NCBI GenBank assembly: GCA_029551925.1
Contig: JAKPEO010000108.1
Coordinates: 1-23,886, forward strand
Source of the DNA: a bacterium
GTDB taxonomy: Bacteria; JAGOBX01
Length of the DNA stretch: 23,886 bases
Reading direction: 5' to 3'
Below are positions 1-6,823 of the stretch, piece by piece (the stretch's first letter is position 1; each line of letters opens with the position of its first letter). A model generated the notes under the pieces. The model made no database searches and was not told the DNA's origin. It saw only the letters and a list, made by a program, of their open reading frames with translations. The translations under genes and the position numbers were made by a program.

Positions 1-76
1 CGAATTTTACTAATTGAACGAATAAAAGAAAGGTAACTTAAAATTTAGAATTTGAATCGAATAAAATAAAAATTAT

Positions 77-94
77 AAAACGCGTTTGCGTTTT
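77..94. terminator. Short hairpin, possible terminator of a gene outside the window
   Basis: AAAACGC at 77-83 and GCGTTTT at 88-94 form a perfect 7-bp stem with a 4-base GTTT loop. On the minus strand the stem is followed by a T-rich tail; on the plus strand only by a short T run. It could end a gene lying left of the window or be part of the repeat island that starts just after it. The evidence is limited to the stem. Confidence 0.3.
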
Positions 95-109
95 GAAAAA
101 ATTCGTATA

Positions 110-177
110 AATCCGTGAAAATCCGTGAAATCAGTGTCAAAGAAATTTAGACACGGATTGCACGGATTGACACTGAT
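110..177. repeat. AATCCGTG/ATCAGTGTC inverted repeat island
   Basis: Two short words, AATCCGTG and ATCAGTGTC, occur on the left (110-138) and as reverse complements on the right (150-177). GACACTGAT at 169-177 is the exact complement of ATCAGTGTC at 130-138. CACGGATT appears twice on the right (152-159, 161-168), opposite two ATCCGTG copies on the left (111-117, 121-127). The block can fold into an imperfect long hairpin with a loop of about 11-13 bases. From memory, this word family resembles short interspersed intergenic repeats seen in many unrelated bacteria. No function is assigned. Confidence 0.6.
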
Positions 178-229
178 AAAAATGATTTGTCATTTAAAAG
201 TCATTTTTAAGTCGTTTGTTAAAGAAAAA

Positions 230-297
230 AACTCGGGGTGCTTCGGTGTTCTCGGCGGTGATAATTAACCGCGTCGAAGGCGGTGAATTACACCGAA
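230..297. repeat. GC-rich intergenic repeat island with nested dyads
   Basis: This stretch is far richer in G and C than its surroundings. TTCGGTGT at 242-249 pairs with ACACCGAA at 290-297. Inside, GCGGT at 255-259 pairs with ACCGC at 268-272 around an 8-base loop. The word CGGTG recurs in it. On the minus strand it resembles the CACCGAGAACAC-type interspersed repeats common in environmental genomes (recalled, not searched). It lies about 50 bases after the first repeat island. No protein-coding signal is seen. Confidence 0.5.
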
Positions 298-341
298 AAA
301 AATAGTGATAAAAAATCAAAAATAATTTACTGCTTGCAGCG

Positions 342-370
342 TTGACATAGATAAAATTTATATTTTTTAT
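342..370 (+). promoter_or_regulatory. Putative promoter of the small ORF at 389
   Basis: A perfect -35 box, TTGACA, lies at 342-347. The -10 is AT-rich and poorly defined: TTTTAT at 365-370 gives a 17-base spacer. A strong Shine-Dalgarno sequence, AGGAGG, follows at 375-380, 8 bases before the ATG at 389. Promoter plus ribosome-binding site imply that the short downstream ORF was, or still is, expressed. Confidence 0.45.
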
Positions 371-388
371 TTGTAGGAGGTTTTTATT

Positions 389-537
389 ATGAAAAATTTT
401 AAGAATTTTTTGAGAATGTTTTTGTAGTATTTATATTTTTATCGTTTTGCGAGATTGTATTATTTGCAAATCCGAGAACAAGCAGCAGACAGGTAAATAG
501 TAATACTACAACTCGTAATGTGAGGAGTGTTGTATAA
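389..537 (+). pseudogene. Small secreted-peptide gene with a -1 frame break
   Basis: The ATG at 389 follows AGGAGG (375-380) but its frame reads only 12 codons, to TAG at 425-427. The -1 frame is open from 403 to the TAA at 535-537 and encodes a hydrophobic core (FVVFIFLSF), an LFA-N signal-peptidase-like site and a short polar tail rich in Ser, Thr, Asn and Arg. That frame has no ATG, GTG or TTG of its own. Joining the two frames gives about 49 residues with a basic N-terminus and hydrophobic segment, like a signal peptide with a short mature part. The break lies next to T TTT TTG at 406-412, which fits the -1 slippery pattern, and a T run at 419-423. It may be a decayed gene, a sequencing indel, or a programmed frameshift. 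The product is not recognised. Confidence 0.35.
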
Positions 538-569
538 TGGTCTGAAAAAAATAGACAAAAAAATAATAT

Positions 570-740
570 AGAACTTTTCCTTTTTTTTAATAATTCGCGG
601 ATGCCCAACCGTTCTACAACTTCATATATTGCAGATTCAAGTCCTAATTGTTCAACTGATATCCTATGTCTTAAAACGCGATTTTTACCGCTTTTTTCAA
701 TACTTTTCGCTATTTTTTTAACCTCTTTGAGAAACTCAGG
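570..740 (-). pseudogene. Orphan coding-like fragment, minus strand
   Basis: From a stop at 741-743 this minus-strand frame is open and reads a protein-like sequence of about 57 residues: charged and helical, with PEFLKEVKKIAKSIEKSGK near its start and a later RHRISVEQLGLESAIYEV stretch. Past about 570 the frame stays open to 399 but becomes hydrophobic, low-quality sequence. There is no ATG at the left end; the only near-normal start is a TTG at 606-608, which would cut off most of the good part. TTGACA-like sequence on the minus strand near 795-800 could be an old promoter. I read it as the remnant of a gene truncated at both ends. The family is not recognised. Confidence 0.3.
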
Positions 741-814
741 TTATAGGTTGATGCCCTTTAATTTTTTTGAAAAATTTATGACTGCGCGCCTAAATGTCAA
801 CTTAACAAAATCAC

Positions 815-842
815 TTGATAATTTTTTTTTTTACTATAAAAT
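815..842 (+). promoter_or_regulatory. Putative promoter of the 911-6095 operon
   Basis: TTGATA at 815-820 and TAAAAT at 837-842 are separated by 16 bases. The same geometry is seen in front of the TPR operon (TTGACT-16-TAAAAT) and eno (TTGACT-16-TACAAT) in this window, which supports the reading. The ATG at 911 would have an untranslated leader of roughly 60 bases. Confidence 0.45.
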
Positions 843-843
843 A

Positions 844-875
844 GCATTTGTGTATTTGCGTAACTATGCAAATGC
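844..875 (+). promoter_or_regulatory. Leader element with two competing hairpins
   Basis: In the presumed leader, GCAAATGC at 868-875 can pair either with GCATTTG at 844-850 (7 bp with 869-875, 18-base loop) or with ATTTGC at 854-859 (6 bp with 868-873, 8-base loop). The two pairings exclude each other. GGAG at 896-899 follows and serves the ATG at 911. A regulatory switch is speculative. Confidence 0.25.
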
Positions 876-910
876 AGCAATTTTTATTATTGTATGGAGA
901 GTTTGGTTTT

Positions 911-1894
911 ATGATAGTTGGTTTGACATATGATTTAAAATCAGAATATTTGGCTATGGGCTATGATAAAGAAATAGTCGCTGAATTTGATAGAGAAGAC
1001 ACGATTGACGGAATAGAAGACGCCTTGAAAATATTAGGCAAGCAAGTTGTTCGTATTGGAAATATAAAAAAATTAGTCAAATTTTTAAATGACGGACAAC
1101 ATTTGGATTATGTATTTAATATTTGCGAAGGGCTCTATGGTTTTGGCAGAGAAGCGCAAGTGCCTGCTTTATTAGAGGCGTATAATATTCCTTATGTATT
1201 TTCAGATCCTTTGGTATTGAGTTTAACATTGCATAAGGGCTTGACTAAAAGTATAATTCGCGATGCGAAATTGCCGACCGCTGATTTTTGCGTAGTAAAC
1301 GATGAAACCGAAATAGAAAATATTAAATTAACTTATCCGTTATTTGCCAAACCAGTAGCAGAAGGCACAAGTAAAGGCATTACTCCAGCATCAAAAATCG
1401 AAAGCAGCCAGCAATTAGAAAAAACTATAATCGCGCTACTAAAAAAATTCGAGCAGCCGGTATTAGTAGAAGAATATCTGCCCGGCAGAGAATTTACAAT
1501 CGGCATAATAGGCGCTGGAAAAGAAGCATATTCGCTCGGCGCAATGGAAGTGCTGCTAAAAGCAAAAGCTGATTCTGATGTTTATTCATTCGGTAATAAA
1601 GAAAACTATGAAGAAGTAGTAGAATACAAAGTTTCAGAAGACGATTTAGCGCAGCACAGCATAGAATTAGCATTGAAAGTCTGGAAATTATTAGGTTGTC
1701 GCGATGCAGGCAGAGTAGATATTCGCGTTGACAAAAATGGCATTCCAAATTTTATTGAAGTTAATCCATTAGCCGGTCTGAATCCGACACATTCAGATTT
1801 GCCGATATTATGCAGATTAAAAGGCATAAGTTTTAATGAATTAATAAAAAAAATAATTTACGCGGCAGAAAACAGAATATTCGCTAAAAAATGA
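911..1894 (+). CDS. Divergent Ddl-like ATP-grasp ligase, copy 1
   Basis: A 327-residue protein of the D-alanine--D-alanine ligase-like ATP-grasp family, which joins a carboxylate to an amine using ATP. The ATP-binding motif FAKPVAEGTSKGI contains Lys147. A second strand, VLVEEYLPGREFTIGIIG, follows, and the Mg-binding end motif IEVNP carries Glu283 and Asn285. The N-terminal HGxxGEDG signature of true Ddl is missing; that place reads NICEGLYGFGREAQVP, so the substrate is probably not simply D-Ala plus D-Ala. I start at ATG 911, preceded by GGAG (896-899), rather than an in-frame ATG at 848 whose extra residues are not family-like. The stop overlaps the next gene as ATGA at 1891-1894, so the two are probably translationally coupled. 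Family confidence is high, substrate unknown. Confidence 0.85.
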   Translation: MIVGLTYDLKSEYLAMGYDKEIVAEFDREDTIDGIEDALKILGKQVVRIGNIKKLVKFLNDGQHLDYVFNICEGLYGFGREAQVPALLEAYNIPYVFSDPLVLSLTLHKGLTKSIIRDAKLPTADFCVVNDETEIENIKLTYPLFAKPVAEGTSKGITPASKIESSQQLEKTIIALLKKFEQPVLVEEYLPGREFTIGIIGAGKEAYSLGAMEVLLKAKADSDVYSFGNKENYEEVVEYKVSEDDLAQHSIELALKVWKLLGCRDAGRVDIRVDKNGIPNFIEVNPLAGLNPTHSDLPILCRLKGISFNELIKKIIYAAENRIFAKK

Positions 1895-2871
1895 AAAATA
1901 AAAAAGTTATAATTTTACATAATAATGTTTTAGATAAAAGTTTTAAGGACGAATTAGATAATTTAATAGAATCGGAAGAAGTATCTCAGGCATTAATTGG
2001 ATTAGGTTATGAACCAATAAAATTAGCGTTTATTAATAATATAGATTTTTTAATTAACAAAACACAAAAAATAAAACCGAAATTTGTTTTTAATTTGGTA
2101 GAAACAGTAAATGGCGACGGAAGATTAGCGCATTTTGCACCTGCATTATTAGAACATCTTGATATTCCATTCAGCGGCTGTTCAAGTACCGCGATTTTTC
2201 TGACTTCTAATAAAATTTTATGCAAGCAGATTTTGAAAAATCACGGTATTCCCACGCCGCTATGGTTTACGCTGACAAATTTTAAAACAGAAAAATTTCA
2301 AAAAGGAAATTATATAGTCAAACCGATATGGGAAGACGCGTCTATTGGGATAGACTCTGAAAGTATAAAATACTGCAATACTAAAAATGAATTATTGATT
2401 TTTTTAGAAACTCGCGAAAAAAAAATAAAAAAAGAATGTATGGCTGAATTTTATATAGACGGCAGAGAATTCAATATTTCCGTTATTTCAGATAAAAATA
2501 AAAAAATTAAAATTTTGCCCATTGCCGAAATTGTTTTTACTAATTACAATGATAAATTTAAAATTATAGATTATAATGCAAAATGGAATGAAGATTCTTT
2601 TGAATATAAAAATACAAATAGAACATTTGAATTTCCTAAAAACGATAAAATATTATTAAAGAAATTAAAAGATATAGTTTTGAAATGCGCGCAGATTTTT
2701 GAATTGCAGGGCTACAGCAGAATAGATTTACGCGTAGATAAAAATAATAAACCGTATATACTTGAAATAAATGCAAATCCCTGTATTAGTAAAAACGCTG
2801 GATTTGCAGCAGCAGCGCAATATGCTGGTTATGACTATAAAAAATTGATTTTCTCATTAATTCCAAAATAA
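1891..2871 (+). CDS. Divergent Ddl-like ATP-grasp ligase, copy 2
   Basis: A 326-residue second member of the same ATP-grasp family, overlapping copy 1 by 4 bases (ATGA). The ATP-site lysine is Lys144 in YIVKPIWEDASIGID, followed by MAEFYIDGREFNISVIS and the metal-binding LEINANPCIS, with Glu292 and Asn294. As in copy 1 the Ddl HGxxGEDG signature is absent; the matching place is NLVETVNGDGRLAHFAP. The two copies are clearly divergent from each other, so this is not a recent duplication. They may act in sequence or as a heteromer on a peptide-like or amino-sugar substrate (inference). About 65 AT-rich bases separate its stop from the coding signal of the next gene. Confidence 0.85.
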   Translation: MKNKKVIILHNNVLDKSFKDELDNLIESEEVSQALIGLGYEPIKLAFINNIDFLINKTQKIKPKFVFNLVETVNGDGRLAHFAPALLEHLDIPFSGCSSTAIFLTSNKILCKQILKNHGIPTPLWFTLTNFKTEKFQKGNYIVKPIWEDASIGIDSESIKYCNTKNELLIFLETREKKIKKECMAEFYIDGREFNISVISDKNKKIKILPIAEIVFTNYNDKFKIIDYNAKWNEDSFEYKNTNRTFEFPKNDKILLKKLKDIVLKCAQIFELQGYSRIDLRVDKNNKPYILEINANPCISKNAGFAAAAQYAGYDYKKLIFSLIPK

Positions 2872-3020
2872 TAATTTGACAATTTAACGCTTTATTATTA
2901 GTATTATTTAAAAATTATTATTTAAAATTTAAAAAAATATCTATAGAAGAAAAGTTAAAAAAAAAATTATTATCCGCTATCCAAAAATTTAAAAAAAGTA
3001 GAATATTAATTATTGGCGAT

Positions 3021-3953
3021 TTGATATTAGACAGATATTTATCCGGCGAAGTATCAAGAATATCGCCGGAAGCGCCTGTGCCAGTAGTAGAAGTAAAAAA
3101 AAATTGGATTGCGCCGGGCGGCGCTGGCAATGTGGTGAATAATTTATGCTCATTAGGCGCGCAGGTAATTATTTCCGGATTAATCGGCAAAGATTATTAC
3201 GGCGATAAAATAAAAAAAATATTAAAAGCCGAAGGTGCTGATGTATCGGGAATATTTGTAGATAATAATCGTCCCACGATTCTTAAAACGCGGATAATAG
3301 CGCGAAATCAGCAAGTAGTGCGAGTAGATGTCGAGACGCGCAAAAAAATCCACGATGAATTAATTTGTAAAATTCAAAAATTTATCAATTCCAAAAAAAA
3401 CGAGATAGATGCGATAATCTTATCTGATTACGGCAAGGGCTTAATTACTCCGGAGATAATTGAAAGCGCTGTTAAAATCAAAAATGAAAAAAATATTCCA
3501 TTAGTAGTAGATCCCAAAATCGAGCATTTTAAATATTATAAAAACATAACTATAATGACACCCAACAAAAAAGAAGCGAGCGAAGGCAGCGGATTGGCAA
3601 TAACAGACGAGCGGTCATTATACAAAGTCGGCAAGACAATAAAAAAAGAGCTGAATTTAGAAGCGCTGCTTATTACGCGAAGCGAAGAAGGTATGACATT
3701 ATTTGAAGACGACTGCATTTTCAATATACCGACAGAAGCGACAGAGGTTTATGATGTCACAGGTGCGGGCGATACAGTAGTAAGCGTATTGACATTGTGT
3801 TTGAGTTGCGGCTGCGATTTCAAAAGTTCTGCTGTGTTAGCAAATATTGCAGCCGGCGAAGTTGTCAAAGAATTAGGCACTACAACGATAAAGCCAAATC
3901 AACTAATTAATTTAGTAAAAAATTATAAATACAAAGCGATAGTTAAATTATGA
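3021..3953 (+). CDS. rfaE1: RfaE1-type PfkB sugar kinase (heptose 7-phosphate kinase)
   Basis: PfkB-family kinase matching the N-terminal half of HldE/RfaE, which phosphorylates D-glycero-D-manno-heptose 7-phosphate at C1. Counting from the TTG at 3021, the family motifs are SRISPEAPVPVVEV (12-25), the glycine-rich GGAGN (33-37), and DVTGAGD (245-251) with Asp251 as catalytic base. The start is a problem. The conserved first strand RILIIGD lies upstream of this TTG in an open frame reaching back to a stop at 2877-2879, but no ATG, GTG or TTG occurs in frame there. The real protein probably begins about 20-28 residues earlier, perhaps at an ATA or ATT codon near 2937-2943. It ends in an ATGA overlap with the next gene. 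Kinase identity is firm; the exact heptose is inferred from family. Confidence 0.85.
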   Translation: MILDRYLSGEVSRISPEAPVPVVEVKKNWIAPGGAGNVVNNLCSLGAQVIISGLIGKDYYGDKIKKILKAEGADVSGIFVDNNRPTILKTRIIARNQQVVRVDVETRKKIHDELICKIQKFINSKKNEIDAIILSDYGKGLITPEIIESAVKIKNEKNIPLVVDPKIEHFKYYKNITIMTPNKKEASEGSGLAITDERSLYKVGKTIKKELNLEALLITRSEEGMTLFEDDCIFNIPTEATEVYDVTGAGDTVVSVLTLCLSCGCDFKSSAVLANIAAGEVVKELGTTTIKPNQLINLVKNYKYKAIVKL

Positions 3954-5167
3954 AATTTGCATTAAGTAAATTAAAGACTGCTCAGGAATTTTGCGAATTA
4001 AAAAAAACATTTTTAGCATCTAAAAAAATAGTATTTACAAATGGCTGTTTTGATATTTTGCATACAGGGCATTTAACATATCTAAATCAAGCAGCAAGTT
4101 TGGGCGATATATTAGTAATCGGTTTGAATAGCGATAAATCTATAAAAAGATTAAAAGGCGAAGATAGACCGATAAATTCTGAAACTGATCGAGTTATAGC
4201 GCTCGGGGCATTAGCGTTTGTAGATTATATTATAATATTTGATGAAGATACTCCGCTCGAATTAATAAAAACAATTCAGCCGAATATATTAGTCAAAGGC
4301 GCAGATTACGAAATCAGCGAAATAGTGGGCGCGCGCGAAGTGATAGAATCCGGCGGCGAAGTAAAGACCATTAAATTAGTTGAAGGCAAATCTACGACAA
4401 ATATAATTTCTAAAATAAAAAATCTCAATAGCCGTTCTATTTCAATTATGGTGCCCGCGCTTAATGAATCTGAAAATTTAGCAAAAATATTGGATAATAT
4501 AATAACAAATTTATCAGAAAATAATGTAAAGTTTGAATTGATACTTATTAATGACGGAAGCAGCGATAATACCGGCGAAATAATGGATAATTTCAAAAAT
4601 CAATATCCTGAAAAAATAAAAGTGATACATCATCAAACAAATCGCGGGTTAGGCAGAAGTTTTCGCGAAGCGCTTAATATCGCAGAAAACGAGTGTTTTA
4701 CTTGGTTTCCATCAGACGGCGAAAACGATATTAATGATTTAATAAAATATCTGCCGCTTTTAAATTATGTTGATATTATAATTCCATTCGCTGTGAATAA
4801 AGGCGTTCGTTCGATATTTAGGCGAATATTATCGAGTTGTTATTTGATGATTATAAATATTACATTCGGCACAATGTTTAATTATACTAACGGCAATGTG
4901 ATTTACAAAAAAAAATTTTTGAAAAAATTGAGATTAACATCTAATAGTTTTTTCTTTCAGACAGAAGCGCTAATTAAAGCCACGCGATTAAATAGAAACG
5001 AAATAATGTTCGCAGAAGTGCCGATAATATTGAAAAAACGTGCGTCCGGCAAATCACAAGCATTTAGATTGAACAATGTAATAAATATTTTTATAGATTA
5101 TTTGAAATTAGTTTTTGATATACACATAATAGACAGATTCACTGGAAAATATAAAGGCATAGTATAA
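3950..5167 (+). CDS. RfaE2 nucleotidyltransferase fused to GT2 glycosyltransferase
   Basis: A 405-residue two-domain protein. Residues about 1-157 form a cytidylyltransferase-like domain of the RfaE2/HldE C-terminal type: TNGCFDILHTGH with HxGH at 38-41, LVKGADYE at 114-121, and EGKSTTNII near its end. This domain activates heptose 1-phosphate with a nucleotide. Residues about 163-400 are a GT-A family 2 glycosyltransferase: SISIMVPALNE at 163-173, INDGSSD at 200-206, NRGLG, and WFPSDGEND as the likely metal/sugar site. The C-terminal half is hydrophobic in places and resembles polyprenyl-phosphate glycosyltransferases. The usual HldE arrangement fuses RfaE1 to RfaE2; here E1 is a separate gene and E2 is fused to a transferase. 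No frameshift or junction artefact is seen. Confidence 0.85.
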   Translation: MKFALSKLKTAQEFCELKKTFLASKKIVFTNGCFDILHTGHLTYLNQAASLGDILVIGLNSDKSIKRLKGEDRPINSETDRVIALGALAFVDYIIIFDEDTPLELIKTIQPNILVKGADYEISEIVGAREVIESGGEVKTIKLVEGKSTTNIISKIKNLNSRSISIMVPALNESENLAKILDNIITNLSENNVKFELILINDGSSDNTGEIMDNFKNQYPEKIKVIHHQTNRGLGRSFREALNIAENECFTWFPSDGENDINDLIKYLPLLNYVDIIIPFAVNKGVRSIFRRILSSCYLMIINITFGTMFNYTNGNVIYKKKFLKKLRLTSNSFFFQTEALIKATRLNRNEIMFAEVPIILKKRASGKSQAFRLNNVINIFIDYLKLVFDIHIIDRFTGKYKGIV

Positions 5168-5171
5168 AATT

Positions 5172-6095
5172 ATGAGAAATGCGTTTATCAGAAGTTTTAA
5201 AAAAGAAGCTGAAAAAAATAATAAAATAATATTATTGGCTGCTGATATAGGCGCGATAGTATTTGACGATTTTCGCGCAGCAAGACCGAAACAATTTATA
5301 AATGTCGGAGTAGCGGAAGCGAATATGATTGGCGTTGCCGCAGGTTTGGCGTTGAACGGCTATATTCCTTTTTGCTATACAATCATTCCATTTTTGATAA
5401 TGCGCGCATTTGAACAGATTCGCGTAGATTTATGTATTCAAAACCTGAATGTGAAATTAGTAGGAGTCGGAGCAGGCGTATCTTACAGCACATTAGGACC
5501 TACGCATCATTCGATTGAAGATATCGGTTTAATGCGAGTATTGCCAAATATGACTGTCGTATCGCCTGCTGATCCGATAGAAACAGAATTGGCAGTAAGC
5601 GAATTAGTTAATCATATAGGTCCGACATATTTAAGATTGGGAATCGCGGGCGAACCAAAAATTTTTGATGATAAACATATTTTAAAAATCGGTAAAGCGA
5701 ATATTTTAAAATCAGGCGAGGATTTGACTATCTGCGCCACTGGCTTTATGCTTAATGCTGCAATAAAAATTGCCGAACTATTGAAAACTACAAAAAATAT
5801 AAATTCTGAAATTATTAATATCTCAACAATAAAACCATTAGATGAAGAAACTATAATAAATTCAGCATTAAAAACCGAAAAAGTAATCACAATCGAAGAA
5901 CATTCTATATATTGCGGGTTGGGCTCGGCAATAGCTGAAATTATATGCGAGAAAATCCCTAAAAAAATAAAATTTCAAAGAATAGGAATTAATGATAATT
6001 ATTCTTTTAATTACGGTAGCCGCGAATATTTATTAAAAGTTAATCAACTAACTATTGATCAAATTTATAAACAAATAAATTTATTAGATGCTTGA
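5172..6095 (+). CDS. Transketolase, C-terminal subunit
   Basis: A 307-residue protein matching the pyrimidine-binding and C-terminal domains of transketolase, as found when the enzyme is split into two subunits. FINVGVAEANMIGVAAGLAL contains the glutamate that activates thiamine diphosphate. GPTHHSIEDIGLMRVLPNM and SPADPIE are typical of this half, and the C-terminal domain contains the VITIEEHSIYCGLGSA stretch. The N-terminal TPP-binding subunit is not in this window. Transketolase produces sedoheptulose 7-phosphate, the starting point of heptose synthesis, so its place after RfaE1 and RfaE2 genes makes sense (inference). It lies 4 bases after the previous stop and is the last plus-strand gene before a convergent operon; no strong terminator is seen. 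Confidence 0.88.
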   Translation: MRNAFIRSFKKEAEKNNKIILLAADIGAIVFDDFRAARPKQFINVGVAEANMIGVAAGLALNGYIPFCYTIIPFLIMRAFEQIRVDLCIQNLNVKLVGVGAGVSYSTLGPTHHSIEDIGLMRVLPNMTVVSPADPIETELAVSELVNHIGPTYLRLGIAGEPKIFDDKHILKIGKANILKSGEDLTICATGFMLNAAIKIAELLKTTKNINSEIINISTIKPLDEETIINSALKTEKVITIEEHSIYCGLGSAIAEIICEKIPKKIKFQRIGINDNYSFNYGSREYLLKVNQLTIDQIYKQINLLDA

Positions 6096-6130
6096 AATAA
6101 AGACAAAAATTATTTTGATGTTTTTTTGTA

Positions 6131-6793
6131 TTAAAAACTATCTTCAAATTTTTTGATGTTTTCTACTGACCCGAGCGCTATTATTTTATCATTGTTTTTG
6201 AACCTATAATTGATTATTTCTGAAATAATGATTTCGTTTGAATCGCTTTTTTTTATAGCAATGACATTTATATTATATAGATTTCTAATTTTTAATTCAA
6301 TCAATGTTTTATCTATAAAATAATCAGGCGCAGTTGTTTCGATGATTTTATATTTATCAGAAAGTTTGATTGTTTCAATGATTTCAGGATTCAAAAATGA
6401 ATCCGCTAATTTTAATGCCATATCGCGTTCAGGTATTATAATTTCATCTGCTCCGAGTAATTTCAATATTTCGGCTTGTTCCTCATTTGTTGCTTTTACA
6501 TAAATATTTTTCAATTCTAATTTTTTTAAATGAAATAATGTGACAACTGTTTTTTCAAAATTATTGCCTAATGAAATTAAAATAATGCCTTCAAAATTTT
6601 TTGCGAATTTATTTAAAACATTCAAATCTGTAATATCCGCTAAAACAGCCGTGGAAACCTCGTCTTTTATTGCTTGGATAAGTTCTTTGTTTTTATCAAT
6701 AACAATTACATTACTGCCGTTAGAATATAGTTTTTTTGCCAAATATTGATTGAATGTTGATAAGCCGATTAATAAAAAATTTTTTGTTTTCAT
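6131..6793 (-). CDS. ktrA: KtrA/TrkA-type K+ channel regulatory subunit
   Basis: A 220-residue cytoplasmic RCK protein that gates a KtrB-type K+ transporter in response to nucleotides. The N-terminal Rossmann domain starts with FLLIGLSTFNQYLAKKL, ends strand two with VIVID, and shows ADITD. The RCK_C domain covers about 140-220 after the GADEIIIPERDMALKLA linker. The usual GxGxxG nucleotide loop reads G-L-S-T-F-N, so two of three glycines are replaced, which may change ligand preference. A good ribosome site (AAGGAGTG on the minus strand) precedes the ATG. It follows ktrB by 30 bases and is the last gene of the operon. Confidence 0.88.
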   Translation of the reverse strand: MKTKNFLLIGLSTFNQYLAKKLYSNGSNVIVIDKNKELIQAIKDEVSTAVLADITDLNVLNKFAKNFEGIILISLGNNFEKTVVTLFHLKKLELKNIYVKATNEEQAEILKLLGADEIIIPERDMALKLADSFLNPEIIETIKLSDKYKIIETTAPDYFIDKTLIELKIRNLYNINVIAIKKSDSNEIIISEIINYRFKNNDKIIALGSVENIKKFEDSF

Positions 6794-6823
6794 TTTACCA
6801 TTTTCACTCCTTGCTATTGAAAA

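Noticed and set aside
110-177. CRISPR-like repeats
   Set aside because: Units are only 7-9 bases, in both orientations, with no regular spacers and no cas genes in the window.
848-910. Upstream ATG start for the first ATP-grasp gene
   Set aside because: It lies in the leader hairpin, has no ribosome site, and adds residues that do not resemble the family; ATG 911 has GGAG in front.
601-933. Plus-strand open frame of 110 residues
   Set aside because: Its first part is the antisense of the more protein-like minus-strand fragment, its later part runs over the promoter and leader of the next gene, and there is no ribosome site.
911-2871. Straight annotation of both ligases as ddl
   Set aside because: The Ddl HGxxGEDG signature is missing in both; family membership is clear but the D-Ala substrate is not.
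6096-6130. Terminator between the transketolase gene and ktrA
   Set aside because: Only a 5-bp A/T-rich stem (CAAAA/TTTTG) can be drawn, too weak to call.
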